64,000 nt of DNA from Bacteroidales bacterium (GTDB taxonomy: Bacteria > Bacteroidota > Bacteroidia > Bacteroidales > UBA1402): assembly GCA_017464285.1 (NCBI GenBank), contig JAFUDT010000005.1, positions 1 through 64,000 of the forward strand, given 5' to 3'. The notes under the pieces were generated by a model. The model was not told where the DNA came from. It did not search any database and saw only the letters and a program-made list of their open reading frames with translations. This document shows, piece by piece, positions 15,891 to 25,634 of this stretch; the first letter of the stretch is position 1, and every line of letters begins with the position of its first letter. The position numbers were made by a program, and so were the translations under genes.

Positions 15891-18800
15891 TTAAATATAC
15901 TCTTGCCAACTCTTGATCTGAATATCCTGCTGGCTGAGCGAGCAGAAGGCCTCAATATAGGCGGCTGCCAGCCTGGCATTGGTGATCAGCGGAATATTGT
16001 GGTCGATGGCACCGCGGCGTATCTTGTAGCCATTGGTCAATTCCCGCTTGCTCAGATTCTTGGGGATATTGATTATCAGGTCGAATGAGTGCTTGGCAAT
16101 CATGTTCATAATTTGCTGAGGATCATTTATATGACTCTCGTCAGGCCAGGAGACCACTTGTGCCTCGATGCCGTGTTCGGACAGAAATTTCTGGGTGCCG
16201 CCAGTGGCATAGATGGGATAGCCGTGGTCGTAGAGTGTTTTACAGGCATCCAACAGATCGACTTTGGATTTACTCGTTCCGGAGGATACCATGACTCCCT
16301 TGGTCTTGTCGGGCACCTTGAAGCCGGTGGCCAGCATGGCATTCATCAGAGCCTCGCTGAAATCGTCACCGATGCAACCGACTTCGCCCGTGGAGGACAT
16401 GTCGACGCCCAGCACCGGGTCGGCCTTGTGCAGGCGTGAGAAAGAGAACTGAGAGGCTTTGACACCAATCCAGTCTATATCAAAGGCATTCTTGTCGGGA
16501 CGGTCATAGGGAGCATCCAGCATGATGCGGGTGGCTGTGTCGATGAAGTTGCGTTTCAGCACCTTGGAGACAAACGGGAAGCTCCTCGAGGCTCTCAGGT
16601 TGCATTCGATGACTTTCACTTCGTTGTTCTTGGCCAGGTATTGGATATTGAACGGACCACTGATATTCAGTTCTTTGGCAATCTGGCGACTGATCTTCTT
16701 AATGCGTCTGGCCGTAGCGAAATAGATTTTTTGTGCCGGGAAACACATGGTGGCGTCGCCCGAGTGGACTCCGGCAAACTCAATGTGTTCGGAGATGGCG
16801 TATTCGATGATTTCACCGTTGTGGGCCACTGCGTCGAATTCAATTTCCTTGGCGTTCTGCAGGAACTTGGAGACGACCACGGGATATTCTTTGGATACCT
16901 GTGCTGCCATCTTGAGGAAGTTTTCCAGGGCATCGTCGTCATAGCAGACGTTCATGGCAGCACCGGAGAGAACGTAGGACGGGCGGACCAGGACAGGGTA
17001 GCCGACTTTGGCGATAAACTCTTTGATGTCGTCCAGGCTGGTGAGCTCTTTCCAGGCGGGCTGGTCGATGTGCAACTGGTCGAGCATGGCCGAGAACTTG
17101 TTACGGTTTTCAGCCCGGTCGATGGATACGGGAGAGGTGCCCAGGATAGGTACCGACTGGCGGTAGAGCTTCATGGCCAGATTGTTGGGAATCTGACCTC
17201 CTACCGAAACGATCACGCCGCGGGGCTGTTCCAGATCGATGACGTCCATCACGCGCTCGAAGCTCAGTTCGTCGAAATAGAGCCTGTCACACATGTCGTA
17301 GTCGGTGGATACCGTTTCGGGGTTGTAGTTGATCATGATAGCCTTATAGCCCAGCTTACGGGCTGTCTGAATGGCGTTGACCGAACACCAGTCGAATTCT
17401 ACGGAACTGCCGATGCGATAGGCTCCGGAGCCCAGTACAACCACCGATTTTTCATTTTTGTAGAAAGGTATGTCGTGCTCTTTGCCATCGTAGGTCATGT
17501 AGAGATAGTTGGTCAGTTCCGGATGTTCGGAGGCTACCGTCTCGATGCGTCGTACCGAGGGCAGGATGCCGTTTTTCTTGCGCAGGTTGCGGACGCGGAG
17601 CAGTTCTTTTTCCAGATTGCCCTCAGGATGCTCTGTGAAACGCGCGATCTGGAAATCGGAGAATCCCAGACGTTTGGCCTGGAGCAGGACATCGGCAGGC
17701 AGGTCTTCAATGTGATGATAATCGGAGAGTGTCTTGGCAAAGTCACAGATGTTTTTCATCTTGCCCAGGAACCAGGGGTCGATCTTGGTGAGCTCGTAGA
17801 TCCGGTCGATGGAGTAGCCCTGGTTGAGAGCTTCGGCTATGGCAAAGATACGCAAATCCGACGGGTGGGAGAGCTCGTGTTCGATGTCGTCGAAGACCAG
17901 GTCCTCGTTGCCGACAAAACCGTGCATACCCTGTCCGATCATACGCAAGCCTTTCTGCAGGATTTCCTCGAAAGACTTGCCGATGGACATGATTTCGCCC
18001 ACAGATTTCATCGAAGATCCGATTTCGCGGGAGACACCGGCAAACTTGGTCAGGTCCCAGCGGGGGATTTTGCAGATCATGTAGTCGAGCGACGGGGCTA
18101 CATAGGCCGAGTTGGGAGTTCCCATCTCTCCGATCTGGTCGAGCGAATAGCCCAGTGCCAGTTTGGCAGCCACGAAGGCCAGCGGATATCCGGTGGCCTT
18201 GGAGGCCAGTGCCGAAGAACGGCTCAGGCGGGCATTCACTTCTATGATGCGGTAGTCGTCAGTTTCGGCATTGAAGGCAAACTGGATGTTGCATTCGCCC
18301 ACGATGCCCAGATGGCGGACACATTTCTTGGACAGATCGACCAGCAGGTCTATTTCTTGCTGATTGAGTGAGCAAGTGGGGGCTACGACGATGGATTCGC
18401 CTGTGTGTATGCCGAGCGGATCGACATTTTCCATGTTGGCTACCGTGAAGCAGTGGTCGTTTTTGTCCCGGATGACCTCGAACTCGATTTCCTTCCATCC
18501 TTTGAGAGATTCTTCTACCAGAATCTGTTTGGAAAACGAGAAAGCCTGCTCAGCCAGGGTCCTGAATTCCTGCTCGTCGGTACAGATGCCGCTGCCCAGA
18601 CCGCCCAGGGCATATGCCGAGCGGATCATTATCGGGAAACCTATCTTGCGGGCGGCGGCCAGTGCGTCATCCATGGTCTCGACCGCCTGGCTGACAGGGG
18701 TCTTCAGCTGCCTTTCGTTGAGCTTCTTGACAAAAAGGTCGCGGTCTTCGGTGTACATGATGGCTTCGACCGAGGTGCCCAGCACTTTGACTCCGTATTT

Positions 18801-19121
18801 TTCAAGGACTCCGGAAGTGTACAGTTCCGTGCCGCAGTTCAGGGCCGTCTGTCCGCCAAAGGCCAGCAGGATACCGTCGGGGCGTTCCTTTTCAATGATT
18901 TTCTCGACAAAATAGCTGTTGACGGGTAAAAAATAGACGGTATCAGCGATACCGTCGGACGTCTGGATAGTAGCAATGTTAGGATTGACAAGGACCGAAC
19001 TGATGCCTTCCTCTCTTAAGGCCTTCAGTGCCTGAGATCCGGAGTAGTCGAATTCACCGGCCTGACCAATCTTCAGTGCGCCGGATCCTAAGACTAAAAC
19101 TTTCTTAAGCTCTTGATTCAT
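15891..19121 (-). CDS. carB: Carbamoyl phosphate synthase large subunit
   Basis: A 1076-residue protein of normal length for CarB. It holds two homologous ATP-grasp halves (first VLVLGSGALKIGQAGEFDYSG; second VVVLGSGAYRIGSSVEFDW), VEESLKGWKEIEFEVIRD and VSKFLQNAKEIEFDAVA metal/ATP regions, and a C-terminal methylglyoxal synthase-like allosteric domain (GVMVSSGTSKSKVDLLDACKTLYDHGYPIYATGGT). It makes carbamoyl phosphate for arginine and pyrimidine synthesis using ammonia delivered by CarA. carA is not adjacent and is not in this window. Its downstream neighbour is the Cys-less PurF-like gene. Confidence 0.96.
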   Translation of the reverse strand: MNQELKKVLVLGSGALKIGQAGEFDYSGSQALKALREEGISSVLVNPNIATIQTSDGIADTVYFLPVNSYFVEKIIEKERPDGILLAFGGQTALNCGTELYTSGVLEKYGVKVLGTSVEAIMYTEDRDLFVKKLNERQLKTPVSQAVETMDDALAAARKIGFPIMIRSAYALGGLGSGICTDEQEFRTLAEQAFSFSKQILVEESLKGWKEIEFEVIRDKNDHCFTVANMENVDPLGIHTGESIVVAPTCSLNQQEIDLLVDLSKKCVRHLGIVGECNIQFAFNAETDDYRIIEVNARLSRSSALASKATGYPLAFVAAKLALGYSLDQIGEMGTPNSAYVAPSLDYMICKIPRWDLTKFAGVSREIGSSMKSVGEIMSIGKSFEEILQKGLRMIGQGMHGFVGNEDLVFDDIEHELSHPSDLRIFAIAEALNQGYSIDRIYELTKIDPWFLGKMKNICDFAKTLSDYHHIEDLPADVLLQAKRLGFSDFQIARFTEHPEGNLEKELLRVRNLRKKNGILPSVRRIETVASEHPELTNYLYMTYDGKEHDIPFYKNEKSVVVLGSGAYRIGSSVEFDWCSVNAIQTARKLGYKAIMINYNPETVSTDYDMCDRLYFDELSFERVMDVIDLEQPRGVIVSVGGQIPNNLAMKLYRQSVPILGTSPVSIDRAENRNKFSAMLDQLHIDQPAWKELTSLDDIKEFIAKVGYPVLVRPSYVLSGAAMNVCYDDDALENFLKMAAQVSKEYPVVVSKFLQNAKEIEFDAVAHNGEIIEYAISEHIEFAGVHSGDATMCFPAQKIYFATARRIKKISRQIAKELNISGPFNIQYLAKNNEVKVIECNLRASRSFPFVSKVLKRNFIDTATRIMLDAPYDRPDKNAFDIDWIGVKASQFSFSRLHKADPVLGVDMSSTGEVGCIGDDFSEALMNAMLATGFKVPDKTKGVMVSSGTSKSKVDLLDACKTLYDHGYPIYATGGTQKFLSEHGIEAQVVSWPDESHINDPQQIMNMIAKHSFDLIINIPKNLSKRELTNGYKIRRGAIDHNIPLITNARLAAAYIEAFCSLSQQDIQIKSWQEYI

Positions 19122-19276
19122 AGGATATTATTAGGTTAAAGGGTAGCCTCTAAATGATATTGCAAAGGAAATACAAAAATGCGAATTCTGAAAGTCTCGG
19201 AACCGCTTTTTGCCAAGAAAAAAACAAGAAGGATAAATATTCGGAATATATACTTCTGCGGTCGGGAAAATATCAT

Positions 19277-19284
19277 TACTTTTG
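19277..19284 (+). promoter_or_regulatory. -7 box for aspS
   Basis: TACTTTTG fits TAnnTTTG, 24 bases before the aspS ATG. No clear -33 TTTG is found at the usual spacing. Confidence 0.55.
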
Positions 19285-19308
19285 TCCTCCTTTTAAACGA
19301 TTAGAGCT

Positions 19309-21072
19309 ATGTATAGAACACATACTTGCGGCGAGCTGACCATGGCCCGGGTCAATGAACGTGTCACGCTGGCCGGCTGGGTGCAGCGCCTTCGTAAAAT
19401 GGGCGGTATGACTTTTGTCGACCTGCGCGACAGATACGGCATTACCCAACTGGTTTTCAACCAGGAGACCAGCCCGGAACTGTGTGAACAGGCCAACCGC
19501 ATGGGCCGCGAATGGGTCATCCAGGTCGAAGGTCTGGTGGCCGAACGCTACAACAAGAACAAGAACATCCCGACGGGCGACATCGAAATCCTGGTGGACA
19601 GACTGCAGGTACTGAACACTTCGGTCACCCCGCCTTTTACCATCGAAGACGAGAGTGACGGGGGAGATGACATCCGTATGGAGTACCGCTACCTTGACCT
19701 GCGACGCCCTGTCGTGCGCCGCAACCTGGAATTGCGTCACCGGATGGCTATGGCTGTCCGTCGTTATCTCGACGCCCAGGGATTCCTGGAAGTGGAGACC
19801 CCCGTGCTGATCAAGTCCACGCCAGAGGGAGCCCGCGACTTTGTGGTGCCTTCCCGCATGAATCCGGGCGAGTTCTATGCCCTGCCGCAGTCGCCGCAGC
19901 AGTTCAAGCAGTTGCTGATGGTGTCCGGTTTCGACCGTTATTTCCAGATTGTGAAGTGCTTTCGTGACGAGGACCTGCGTGCCGACCGTCAGCCGGAATT
20001 CACTCAGATCGACTGTGAACTGTCCTTCATCGAACAGGAAGATATCCTCCGGATTTTCGAAGGGCTCATCAAGTTCCTGTTCAAGGAAATCAAAGGTATC
20101 GATTTCAAGGAGCCATTCCTGCGCATGACCTGGGACGATGCCATGAAATATTACGGCAGTGACAAGCCAGACCTGCGTTTCGATATGAAGTTCGTGGAAA
20201 TAAAGCCTCTGACTGAGGGCCGTAACTTCGGTGTATTCGATTCTGCCGAATATGTGGGTGCCATTTGTGCTCCCGGCTGTGCCGTCTATTCCCGTAAGCA
20301 GATCGACGAACTCACCGAGTTTGTCAAACGTCCGCAGATCGGTGCCAAGGGTATGGTCTACATACGTTGTGAACAGGACGGCAGTTTTAAGTCATCGGTG
20401 GACAAATTCTATTCTCAGGACGACCTTCGGGCCATCGCCGGGGCCTGTCAGGCCCAGGCTGGCGACCTGATCCTGATCCTCTGCGGAAAAACCATGCCGA
20501 CACGTAAGGCTCTGTGTGAGCTGCGCCTGGAAATGGGACGCCGGCTGGGTTATTGCGACAAAAATAAGTTTGCACCGCTTTGGGTCATCGACTTCCCGAT
20601 GTTCGAATGGGATGAGGAAACACAGCGCTTTTATGCCATGCACCATCCTTTTACCTCTCCCAAACAGGAGGATATCCAGTATCTGGAAACAGATCCAGGA
20701 CGCGTCTGCGCCGATGCCTACGACATGGTCATCAACGGAGTGGAACTGGGAGGCGGCTCGATTCGTATCCATGACAGTGCCTTGCAACACCGGGTTTTCA
20801 AGGCTCTGGGATTCACGGACGAAAAAGCGGAATATCAGTTCGGCTTCCTGATGAACGCCTTTAAGTATGGCGCTCCGCCTCATGGCGGCCTGGCTTTCGG
20901 ATTCGACCGTATGGTCTCGATGTTCGCCGGACTGGATTCCATCCGCGACTGTATCGCTTTCCCGAAGAACAACTCAGGCCGCGATGTCATGAGCGGCGCA
21001 CCCTCGCTCATAGATGACGAGCAGCTGGACGAACTCTGTCTGAAGGTCAATTTACCGTCAAACAGGAAATGA
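19309..21072 (+). CDS. aspS: Aspartyl-tRNA synthetase
   Basis: A 587-residue bacterial-type AspRS. The N-terminal OB-fold anticodon domain ([29 protein letters not shown]) is followed by class II motif 2 ([20 protein letters not shown]), the bacterial GAD insertion domain and motif 3 ([15 protein letters not shown]). It charges tRNA-Asp. The stop overlaps the start of the Nif3-family gene (ATGA), so the two are cotranscribed. Confidence 0.97.
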   Translation: MYRTHTCGELTMARVNERVTLAGWVQRLRKMGGMTFVDLRDRYGITQLVFNQETSPELCEQANRMGREWVIQVEGLVAERYNKNKNIPTGDIEILVDRLQVLNTSVTPPFTIEDESDGGDDIRMEYRYLDLRRPVVRRNLELRHRMAMAVRRYLDAQGFLEVETPVLIKSTPEGARDFVVPSRMNPGEFYALPQSPQQFKQLLMVSGFDRYFQIVKCFRDEDLRADRQPEFTQIDCELSFIEQEDILRIFEGLIKFLFKEIKGIDFKEPFLRMTWDDAMKYYGSDKPDLRFDMKFVEIKPLTEGRNFGVFDSAEYVGAICAPGCAVYSRKQIDELTEFVKRPQIGAKGMVYIRCEQDGSFKSSVDKFYSQDDLRAIAGACQAQAGDLILILCGKTMPTRKALCELRLEMGRRLGYCDKNKFAPLWVIDFPMFEWDEETQRFYAMHHPFTSPKQEDIQYLETDPGRVCADAYDMVINGVELGGGSIRIHDSALQHRVFKALGFTDEKAEYQFGFLMNAFKYGAPPHGGLAFGFDRMVSMFAGLDSIRDCIAFPKNNSGRDVMSGAPSLIDDEQLDELCLKVNLPSNRK

Positions 21073-21860
21073 CCATGACTGTCGGTGATGTCTGTCTGGC
21101 CATGGAAGAACTGGCCCCGCTCTCCTGGCAGGAGTCTTACGACAATGCCGGCCTGCAACTGGGCAATCCTGCCTGTGCATTGCGTGGCGGCATATTGGTC
21201 TGCCTGGATGTGAGTGAGGCGGTGATAGAGGAGGCACTCGCCTGTGACTGCCAGATGATAGTTTCTCATCATCCATTGATATTCAGAGGACTAAAGCATC
21301 TCACAGAGGCAACTGCCGTGGAAAGATGTGTATCAAAGGCCATTCGCAACCAACTGGCTGTTTATTCGGCTCATACCAACCTGGATGCCGTATGTCGGGG
21401 TGTCAGTGCCAAGATGTGCGAGAAACTGGGCCTGCAGCCTGCCGGTTTTCTGGCACCTAAGGATCTGTCTGCCCAGGCTGGCCTGGGTATGATCGCCGAC
21501 TTGCCACAAGCCTGTGGCGAGGAAGGATTTCTGCAACTGGTCAAGCGGACTTTCCGCTCGGCATGTCTGCGTCATTCGGCTCTGACGGGCCGCAGTATCC
21601 GCCGTGTGGCACTATGTGGGGGAGCGGGCGCAGAGTTCATTCCCCAAGCCTTGGCTGCCGGCGCGGATGCCTATGTGACAGCCGATCTCAAATATCACGA
21701 TTTTGGCCAGCCCGACGGCCGTCTGTTACTTATCGACGCTGGTCATTTTGAGACCGAGCAGTATACAAAAGAGATTATTCACAATTTATTGTCAGAAAAA
21801 TTTCCTAACTTTGCCGTTCGGATTTCGCAAGCGGAAAAGAATCCTGTGTGCTATTTTTAA
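21069..21860 (+). CDS. Nif3-like dinuclear metal centre protein
   Basis: A 263-residue NIF3/YbgI family protein. Metal ligands are visible in SHHPLIF (H-H), AHTNLDAV, and the C-terminal [17 protein letters not shown] lies between. The start is [15 protein letters not shown], as in the family. A second ATG lies at 21075. These proteins form toroidal hexamers with two metal ions per subunit; a GTP cyclohydrolase-like role (folE2/YbgI family) has been proposed for some but is not settled. In many Bacteroidota this gene is followed by the zinc-ribbon coiled-coil gene, as here. Confidence 0.9.
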   Translation: MTMTVGDVCLAMEELAPLSWQESYDNAGLQLGNPACALRGGILVCLDVSEAVIEEALACDCQMIVSHHPLIFRGLKHLTEATAVERCVSKAIRNQLAVYSAHTNLDAVCRGVSAKMCEKLGLQPAGFLAPKDLSAQAGLGMIADLPQACGEEGFLQLVKRTFRSACLRHSALTGRSIRRVALCGGAGAEFIPQALAAGADAYVTADLKYHDFGQPDGRLLLIDAGHFETEQYTKEIIHNLLSEKFPNFAVRISQAEKNPVCYF

Positions 21861-21887
21861 TGACTAATAATCAAATAATTAACTGAT

Positions 21888-22670
21888 ATGGCAATTGAAA
21901 ACAACAAAGTAGAGGCCAAAGAATTGACCATCGAAGAAAAACTCAGATCGCTTTACGACCTACAGGTTGTCGCCTCGGAAATCGACAAAATCAAGATTCT
22001 GAGAGGTGAGCTGCCGCTGGAAGTACAGGACCTGGAAGATGAAATCGCCGGTCTGCAGACGCGTATCGAAAACTTCAAAGTTGAAATCAAGGGCTGTTCC
22101 GATGAGGTCAAGACGCGCAAGAGCGACATTGAGAATGCCAAATCGCTGATTGAGAAATACAAATCCCAGCAGGATAATGTCCGCAACAACCGTGAGTTCG
22201 ACTTCCTGAACAAGGAAATCGAGTTCCAAGGGCTTGAAATCGAATTTGCCGAAAAGAAGATCAAGGAGGCCCAGTTCGCAGAGAAGACTAAAACCGAGGA
22301 GCTCGCCGCCGCACAGGCCGATATTGAAGAACGTCAGAAAGATCTGGAAGTCAAGAAGGCCGAACTGGATGACATTATTTCCGAGACCCGCACCCAGGAA
22401 GAGAATCTGCGTGAAAAGGCCGCTTCTCTGGAAGAGAACATAGACGCCCGCCTGTTGACGGCTTTCAAGCGTATCCGTAAGAATGCCCGCAACGGCCTGG
22501 CTGTCGTCACGGTCGACCGTGATGCCTGCAGCGGCTGCTACAATAAGATTCCGCCACAGCGCCAGATGGACATCCGTATGCGTAAGAAAGTCATCGTCTG
22601 TGAGTATTGCGGCCGTATCATGGTCGATCCCGAACTGGCCAAGAGCGAAGCATCGGCAGTCAACGACTGA
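21888..22670 (+). CDS. C4-type zinc ribbon coiled-coil protein
   Basis: A 260-residue protein. Residues about 15-190 are long heptad-rich helices (EIAGLQTRIENFKVEIKGCSDEVKTRK...), a probable antiparallel coiled coil, and residues about 208-245 hold a zinc ribbon with two Cys pairs: CSGC and CEYC. This is the zf-RING_7/DUF164 family, which pairs with Nif3 in gene order in many bacteria. The function is not known; nucleic-acid or metal-protein binding is inferred. It starts 27 bases after the Nif3-like gene. Confidence 0.88.
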   Translation: MAIENNKVEAKELTIEEKLRSLYDLQVVASEIDKIKILRGELPLEVQDLEDEIAGLQTRIENFKVEIKGCSDEVKTRKSDIENAKSLIEKYKSQQDNVRNNREFDFLNKEIEFQGLEIEFAEKKIKEAQFAEKTKTEELAAAQADIEERQKDLEVKKAELDDIISETRTQEENLREKAASLEENIDARLLTAFKRIRKNARNGLAVVTVDRDACSGCYNKIPPQRQMDIRMRKKVIVCEYCGRIMVDPELAKSEASAVND

Positions 22671-22690
22671 TCTTACAGCCTCGATATATT

Positions 22691-22724
22691 AAAAGGCGTT
22701 CCCATAGGTCGGGGACGCCTTTTT
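22691..22724. terminator. Terminator between convergent genes
   Basis: AAAAGGCGTTCCC pairs with GGGGACGCCTTTTT around a short loop, with T-tracts on both strands. It separates the zinc-ribbon gene (plus) and the HsdR_N-like gene (minus). Confidence 0.85.
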
Positions 22725-22729
22725 CTTTA

Positions 22730-23185
22730 TCAGCACAGCAACTGACTGTAATCGGGAATCTGTTCCAGGAAACGGCTCTCCTGCCTGAGGTAATCCATCA
22801 GACAGCAGTAATGATCCAGTCCGTTGCTGACGATGAGCAGGCGTGCTTTCAGCACCCAGTCGTAGCGCATGATCTGCTGGAAGACTTTGGGGGTGATTTC
22901 GACCGTGGGTGCTTTATATTCGCAGATGACCAGTGGCTGAAGTCCGGTGTCGAAGATGACTGTGTCACAGCGCCGGTCCTGCCCGTTAAGTCGGATGCGG
23001 TATTCGTTGACCAGATGGGAGGACGGGTAGTGCTTTTCGTGTGTCAGATAGTGACAGAAATGCTGCCTGACCCATTCCTCGGGGGTCAGGGCTACGTAGC
23101 GACGCCTGTAGGGATCGAAAATCTGCTGTCCCTGGGTGCTGTCCTTGATTTTCCAGTCAAAGGCTGGCAGATTCAGCTGAATCAT
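22730..23185 (-). CDS. HsdR N-terminal domain protein, PD-(D/E)XK nuclease-like
   Basis: A 151-residue protein with the type I restriction R-subunit N-terminal nuclease fold (HSDR_N). The catalytic pattern is E61-YRIRLNGQDRRCD75-TVIFDTGLQPLVICE-Y-K91 in approximate numbering, so the D and ExK residues are kept. It stands alone, with no hsdM, hsdS or helicase part, and its size is typical of the short Bacteroidota relatives found next to holA. A role in DNA repair or processing is possible but unproven. It is divergent from holA. Confidence 0.78.
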   Translation of the reverse strand: MIQLNLPAFDWKIKDSTQGQQIFDPYRRRYVALTPEEWVRQHFCHYLTHEKHYPSSHLVNEYRIRLNGQDRRCDTVIFDTGLQPLVICEYKAPTVEITPKVFQQIMRYDWVLKARLLIVSNGLDHYCCLMDYLRQESRFLEQIPDYSQLLC

Positions 23186-23239
23186 GGTTCGGGTCTTCGG
23201 CCAAGAAGACAGGCTGGGAGGGGGCGATCCTCAAATAAA

Positions 23240-23271
23240 TTTGGTTTTGCCCCGGGCTTGCACTATCTTTG
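23240..23271 (+). promoter_or_regulatory. Promoter of holA
   Basis: TTTG at 23240-23243, 20 bases, then TATCTTTG at 23264-23271. The 41-base block 23233-23273 is nearly identical to that upstream of pyrK. Confidence 0.65.
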
Positions 23272-23316
23272 ACACGGTGTAAAGATAGGGCAAGAAGACA
23301 TTAGAAGCAAGCAGGG

Positions 23317-24342
23317 ATGGCAAAAAAAGAGGGACCCAGCTATCAGGATATTTTTCAGCAGATCACCCGGGGAGAATACAGCAACCTGTACTTTCTGACC
23401 GGTGAGGAGCCTTTTTTTATCGACCAGCTGACAGACTACCTGCTGTCGCATGTCCTGAGTGAAACCGAGCGGGAATTCGACCAGCAGGTTTTTTATGGCA
23501 ATGATTTCGAAAAAGGTGCCGCTCCGATTCTTACTCTGGCACGACGCTATCCCATGCTCGGACAGTATCTGGTCATCGCCGTCAAGGAGGCCCAGCTCAT
23601 TGACAGACTGGAAGACGACCTGGCCGTCTATCTGCAGAATCCTTCCCCTACGACAATTTTGATTATCAATTACAAGGATAAGAAACTGGACGGACGCAAG
23701 AAACTTTCCGGTATGTTGTCCCGTATGGGTGTTTATTTCCATTCAACGAAACTGTACGAGAATCAGATTCCTGACTGGATAGCCCAACTGGCCGGGCAAA
23801 GGGGACTGAAAATCGAGGACAAGGCCTGTCAGATGCTCGCTGAGTTCCTGGGCAACGACCTGGGACGTATTGCCAGTGAAATGGGTAAGCTGGAGGTGGT
23901 TTTGCCGCCGAAAGGGACCGTGACGGCCGAAGTGGTCGAGCAGAATGTCGGCATCAGCAAGGACTACAACAATTTTGAATTATTGAATGCTCTGAAAACC
24001 AAGGATCTGCCCAAGGCTCAGAAAATTGCTTGGTATTATGCCCGTAATCCCAAAGACCATCCTCTGCAACTGACCACAGTGGTTTTGTTTGATTTCTTTT
24101 CTAAATTATTGATTTACCATTATTTGGTGGATAAGTCCCCCAATAATGTCATGTCCCAGCTGGGTGTCCCCTACAAAGGTGCCGCCGAATACCAGGAAGC
24201 CTCAGGCTATTATACTCCCCGTCAGGTGCTGCGCAATATCTCCCTGATCCGTGAGTTCGATGCCCGCAGCAAAGGCTTCGCCCAAGCGGCAGCCGAACCG
24301 GGAGAACTGCTCCGGGAACTGCTCTGTCTGCTGACGGCCTGA
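23317..24342 (+). CDS. holA: DNA polymerase III subunit delta
   Basis: A 341-residue clamp-loader delta subunit. The N-terminal domain has NLYFLTGEEPFFIDQLTDYLL (the clamp-contacting region), then DDLAVYLQNPSPTTILIINY, a middle helical lid with NDLGRIASEMGKLEV, and a C-terminal helical collar domain. It opens the beta clamp in the replisome. The promoter lies at 23240-23271 and a bidirectional terminator follows at 24354. Confidence 0.92.
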   Translation: MAKKEGPSYQDIFQQITRGEYSNLYFLTGEEPFFIDQLTDYLLSHVLSETEREFDQQVFYGNDFEKGAAPILTLARRYPMLGQYLVIAVKEAQLIDRLEDDLAVYLQNPSPTTILIINYKDKKLDGRKKLSGMLSRMGVYFHSTKLYENQIPDWIAQLAGQRGLKIEDKACQMLAEFLGNDLGRIASEMGKLEVVLPPKGTVTAEVVEQNVGISKDYNNFELLNALKTKDLPKAQKIAWYYARNPKDHPLQLTTVVLFDFFSKLLIYHYLVDKSPNNVMSQLGVPYKGAAEYQEASGYYTPRQVLRNISLIREFDARSKGFAQAAAEPGELLRELLCLLTA

Positions 24343-24353
24343 TGTCGGCTCAT

Positions 24354-24387
24354 AAAAAAACGCCCGAGAACTCTCGGGCGTTTTTTC
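24354..24387. terminator. Bidirectional terminator
   Basis: A perfect stem, AAAAAACGCCCGAGA / CTCTCGGGCGTTTTTT style, between holA (plus) and the carboxynorspermidine dehydrogenase gene (minus). Confidence 0.92.
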
Positions 24388-24404
24388 AATCAGTGTGCAG
24401 GATC

Positions 24405-25601
24405 TCAGTCCATTTCCAGATCCTGATCAAAGATTTCATGCCAGGGCAGGCCGTTTTCCCCCAAAGCCTTGAGGAAGGGATCCGGATCGAATTCTTCTAC
24501 GTTATAGACACCGGGTTTGCGCCATAGCCCTTTCATGAACATCATGGCTCCGCACATGGCCGGCACGCCGGTCGTGTAGCTGACCCCCTGTGCTCCGGTC
24601 TCCAGGTAGGCTTCGTGGTGACTGCAGTTCTGATAGACATAATAAGTATGTTCCTTGCCGTCTTTCAAGCCGCGGATGCGACAGCCGATGGAGGTCTGGC
24701 CCGTATAGTCGGCTCCAAGTTCTCCCGGATCGGGCAGCACGGCTTTCAGGAACTGGATGGGAACGATCTCCACCCCGTTGTACATGATCGGGTCGATGCG
24801 GGCCATGCCGATATTCTGGATGACACGCAGGTGAGTCAGGTATTCCTGTCCGAAGGTCATCCAGAAACGGGCCCGCTTGATGGTCGGAAAGTTTTTTACC
24901 AGGGATTCCAGTTCTTCGTGCCAGATGAGATAGGATTCCTTAGGACCGACCTCCGGGTAGTGCAGTGTCTTGTGGATGGCGTGGGGTTCGGTCATGATCC
25001 ATTGCCCGTTTTCGTAGTATTTCCCTTTCTGGGTGACTTCACGGATGTTGATTTCTGGGTTGAAATTGGTGGCAAAGGCTTTGCCATGGTCTCCGGCATT
25101 GCAGTCGACGATATCGAGGTAATGGATCTCGTCAAAATAGTGCTTGGCGGCGTAAGCCGTCCATACGCTTGTCACGCCCGGATCAAAGCCGCAGCCCAGG
25201 ATGGCGGTCAGGCCGGCATCCTGGAAACGCTGCCGATAGGCCCACTGCCAGGAATACTCGAAATGGGCTTCCTCCTTGGGCTCGTAATTGGCCGTGTCCA
25301 GATAGTGGCAGCCACAGGCCAGGCAGGCCTCCATGATGGTCAGATCCTGATAGGGGAGAGCCACATTGATGACCAGCTCGGGCTGGTGTTTTTTGAACAG
25401 GACTTTCAGTTGTTCGACATCGTCGGCATCCACCTGATCGGTGACAATGTTCTTGGCACCGATGGATGCAGCCAGAGCCTCACATTTGGACAGCGTACGG
25501 CTGGCAATGACAATCTGTTGGAAACATTCGGGATGCTGAGCCAGCTTGTAGGCCACGACGCTGCCGACACCGCCGGCTCCAATCATTAGAACTTTACCCA
25601 T
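24405..25601 (-). CDS. Carboxynorspermidine dehydrogenase (saccharopine dehydrogenase family)
   Basis: A 398-residue protein with an N-terminal Rossmann fold (VLMIGAGGVGSVVAYKLAQ, 4-22) and the body of the saccharopine dehydrogenase family: LVINVALPYQDLTIMEACLA, HYLDTANYEP, LGCGFDPGVTSVWTAYA. Length and these motifs match carboxy(nor)spermidine dehydrogenase, which joins putrescine or diaminopropane to aspartate semialdehyde. The partner decarboxylase, nspC, is in this window at 49433. It is the last gene of a yhcH-glgB-dehydrogenase run; the first two gene products are unrelated. A true saccharopine role is less likely. Confidence 0.88.
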   Translation of the reverse strand: MGKVLMIGAGGVGSVVAYKLAQHPECFQQIVIASRTLSKCEALAASIGAKNIVTDQVDADDVEQLKVLFKKHQPELVINVALPYQDLTIMEACLACGCHYLDTANYEPKEEAHFEYSWQWAYRQRFQDAGLTAILGCGFDPGVTSVWTAYAAKHYFDEIHYLDIVDCNAGDHGKAFATNFNPEINIREVTQKGKYYENGQWIMTEPHAIHKTLHYPEVGPKESYLIWHEELESLVKNFPTIKRARFWMTFGQEYLTHLRVIQNIGMARIDPIMYNGVEIVPIQFLKAVLPDPGELGADYTGQTSIGCRIRGLKDGKEHTYYVYQNCSHHEAYLETGAQGVSYTTGVPAMCGAMMFMKGLWRKPGVYNVEEFDPDPFLKALGENGLPWHEIFDQDLEMD

Positions 25602-25634
25602 GAATATTGATTTTGAAGTATGGTTTGATATGGT

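Noticed and set aside
16641-18371. 576-codon open frame opposite carB
   Set aside because: Antisense shadow in a gene with high third-position GC; the carB reading is certain.
22730-23185. Type I restriction-modification system
   Set aside because: Only the HsdR N-terminal nuclease-like domain is present; no hsdM, hsdS or helicase motor nearby.
24615-25589. 324-codon open frame opposite the dehydrogenase gene
   Set aside because: Antisense shadow; no start signals or family match.
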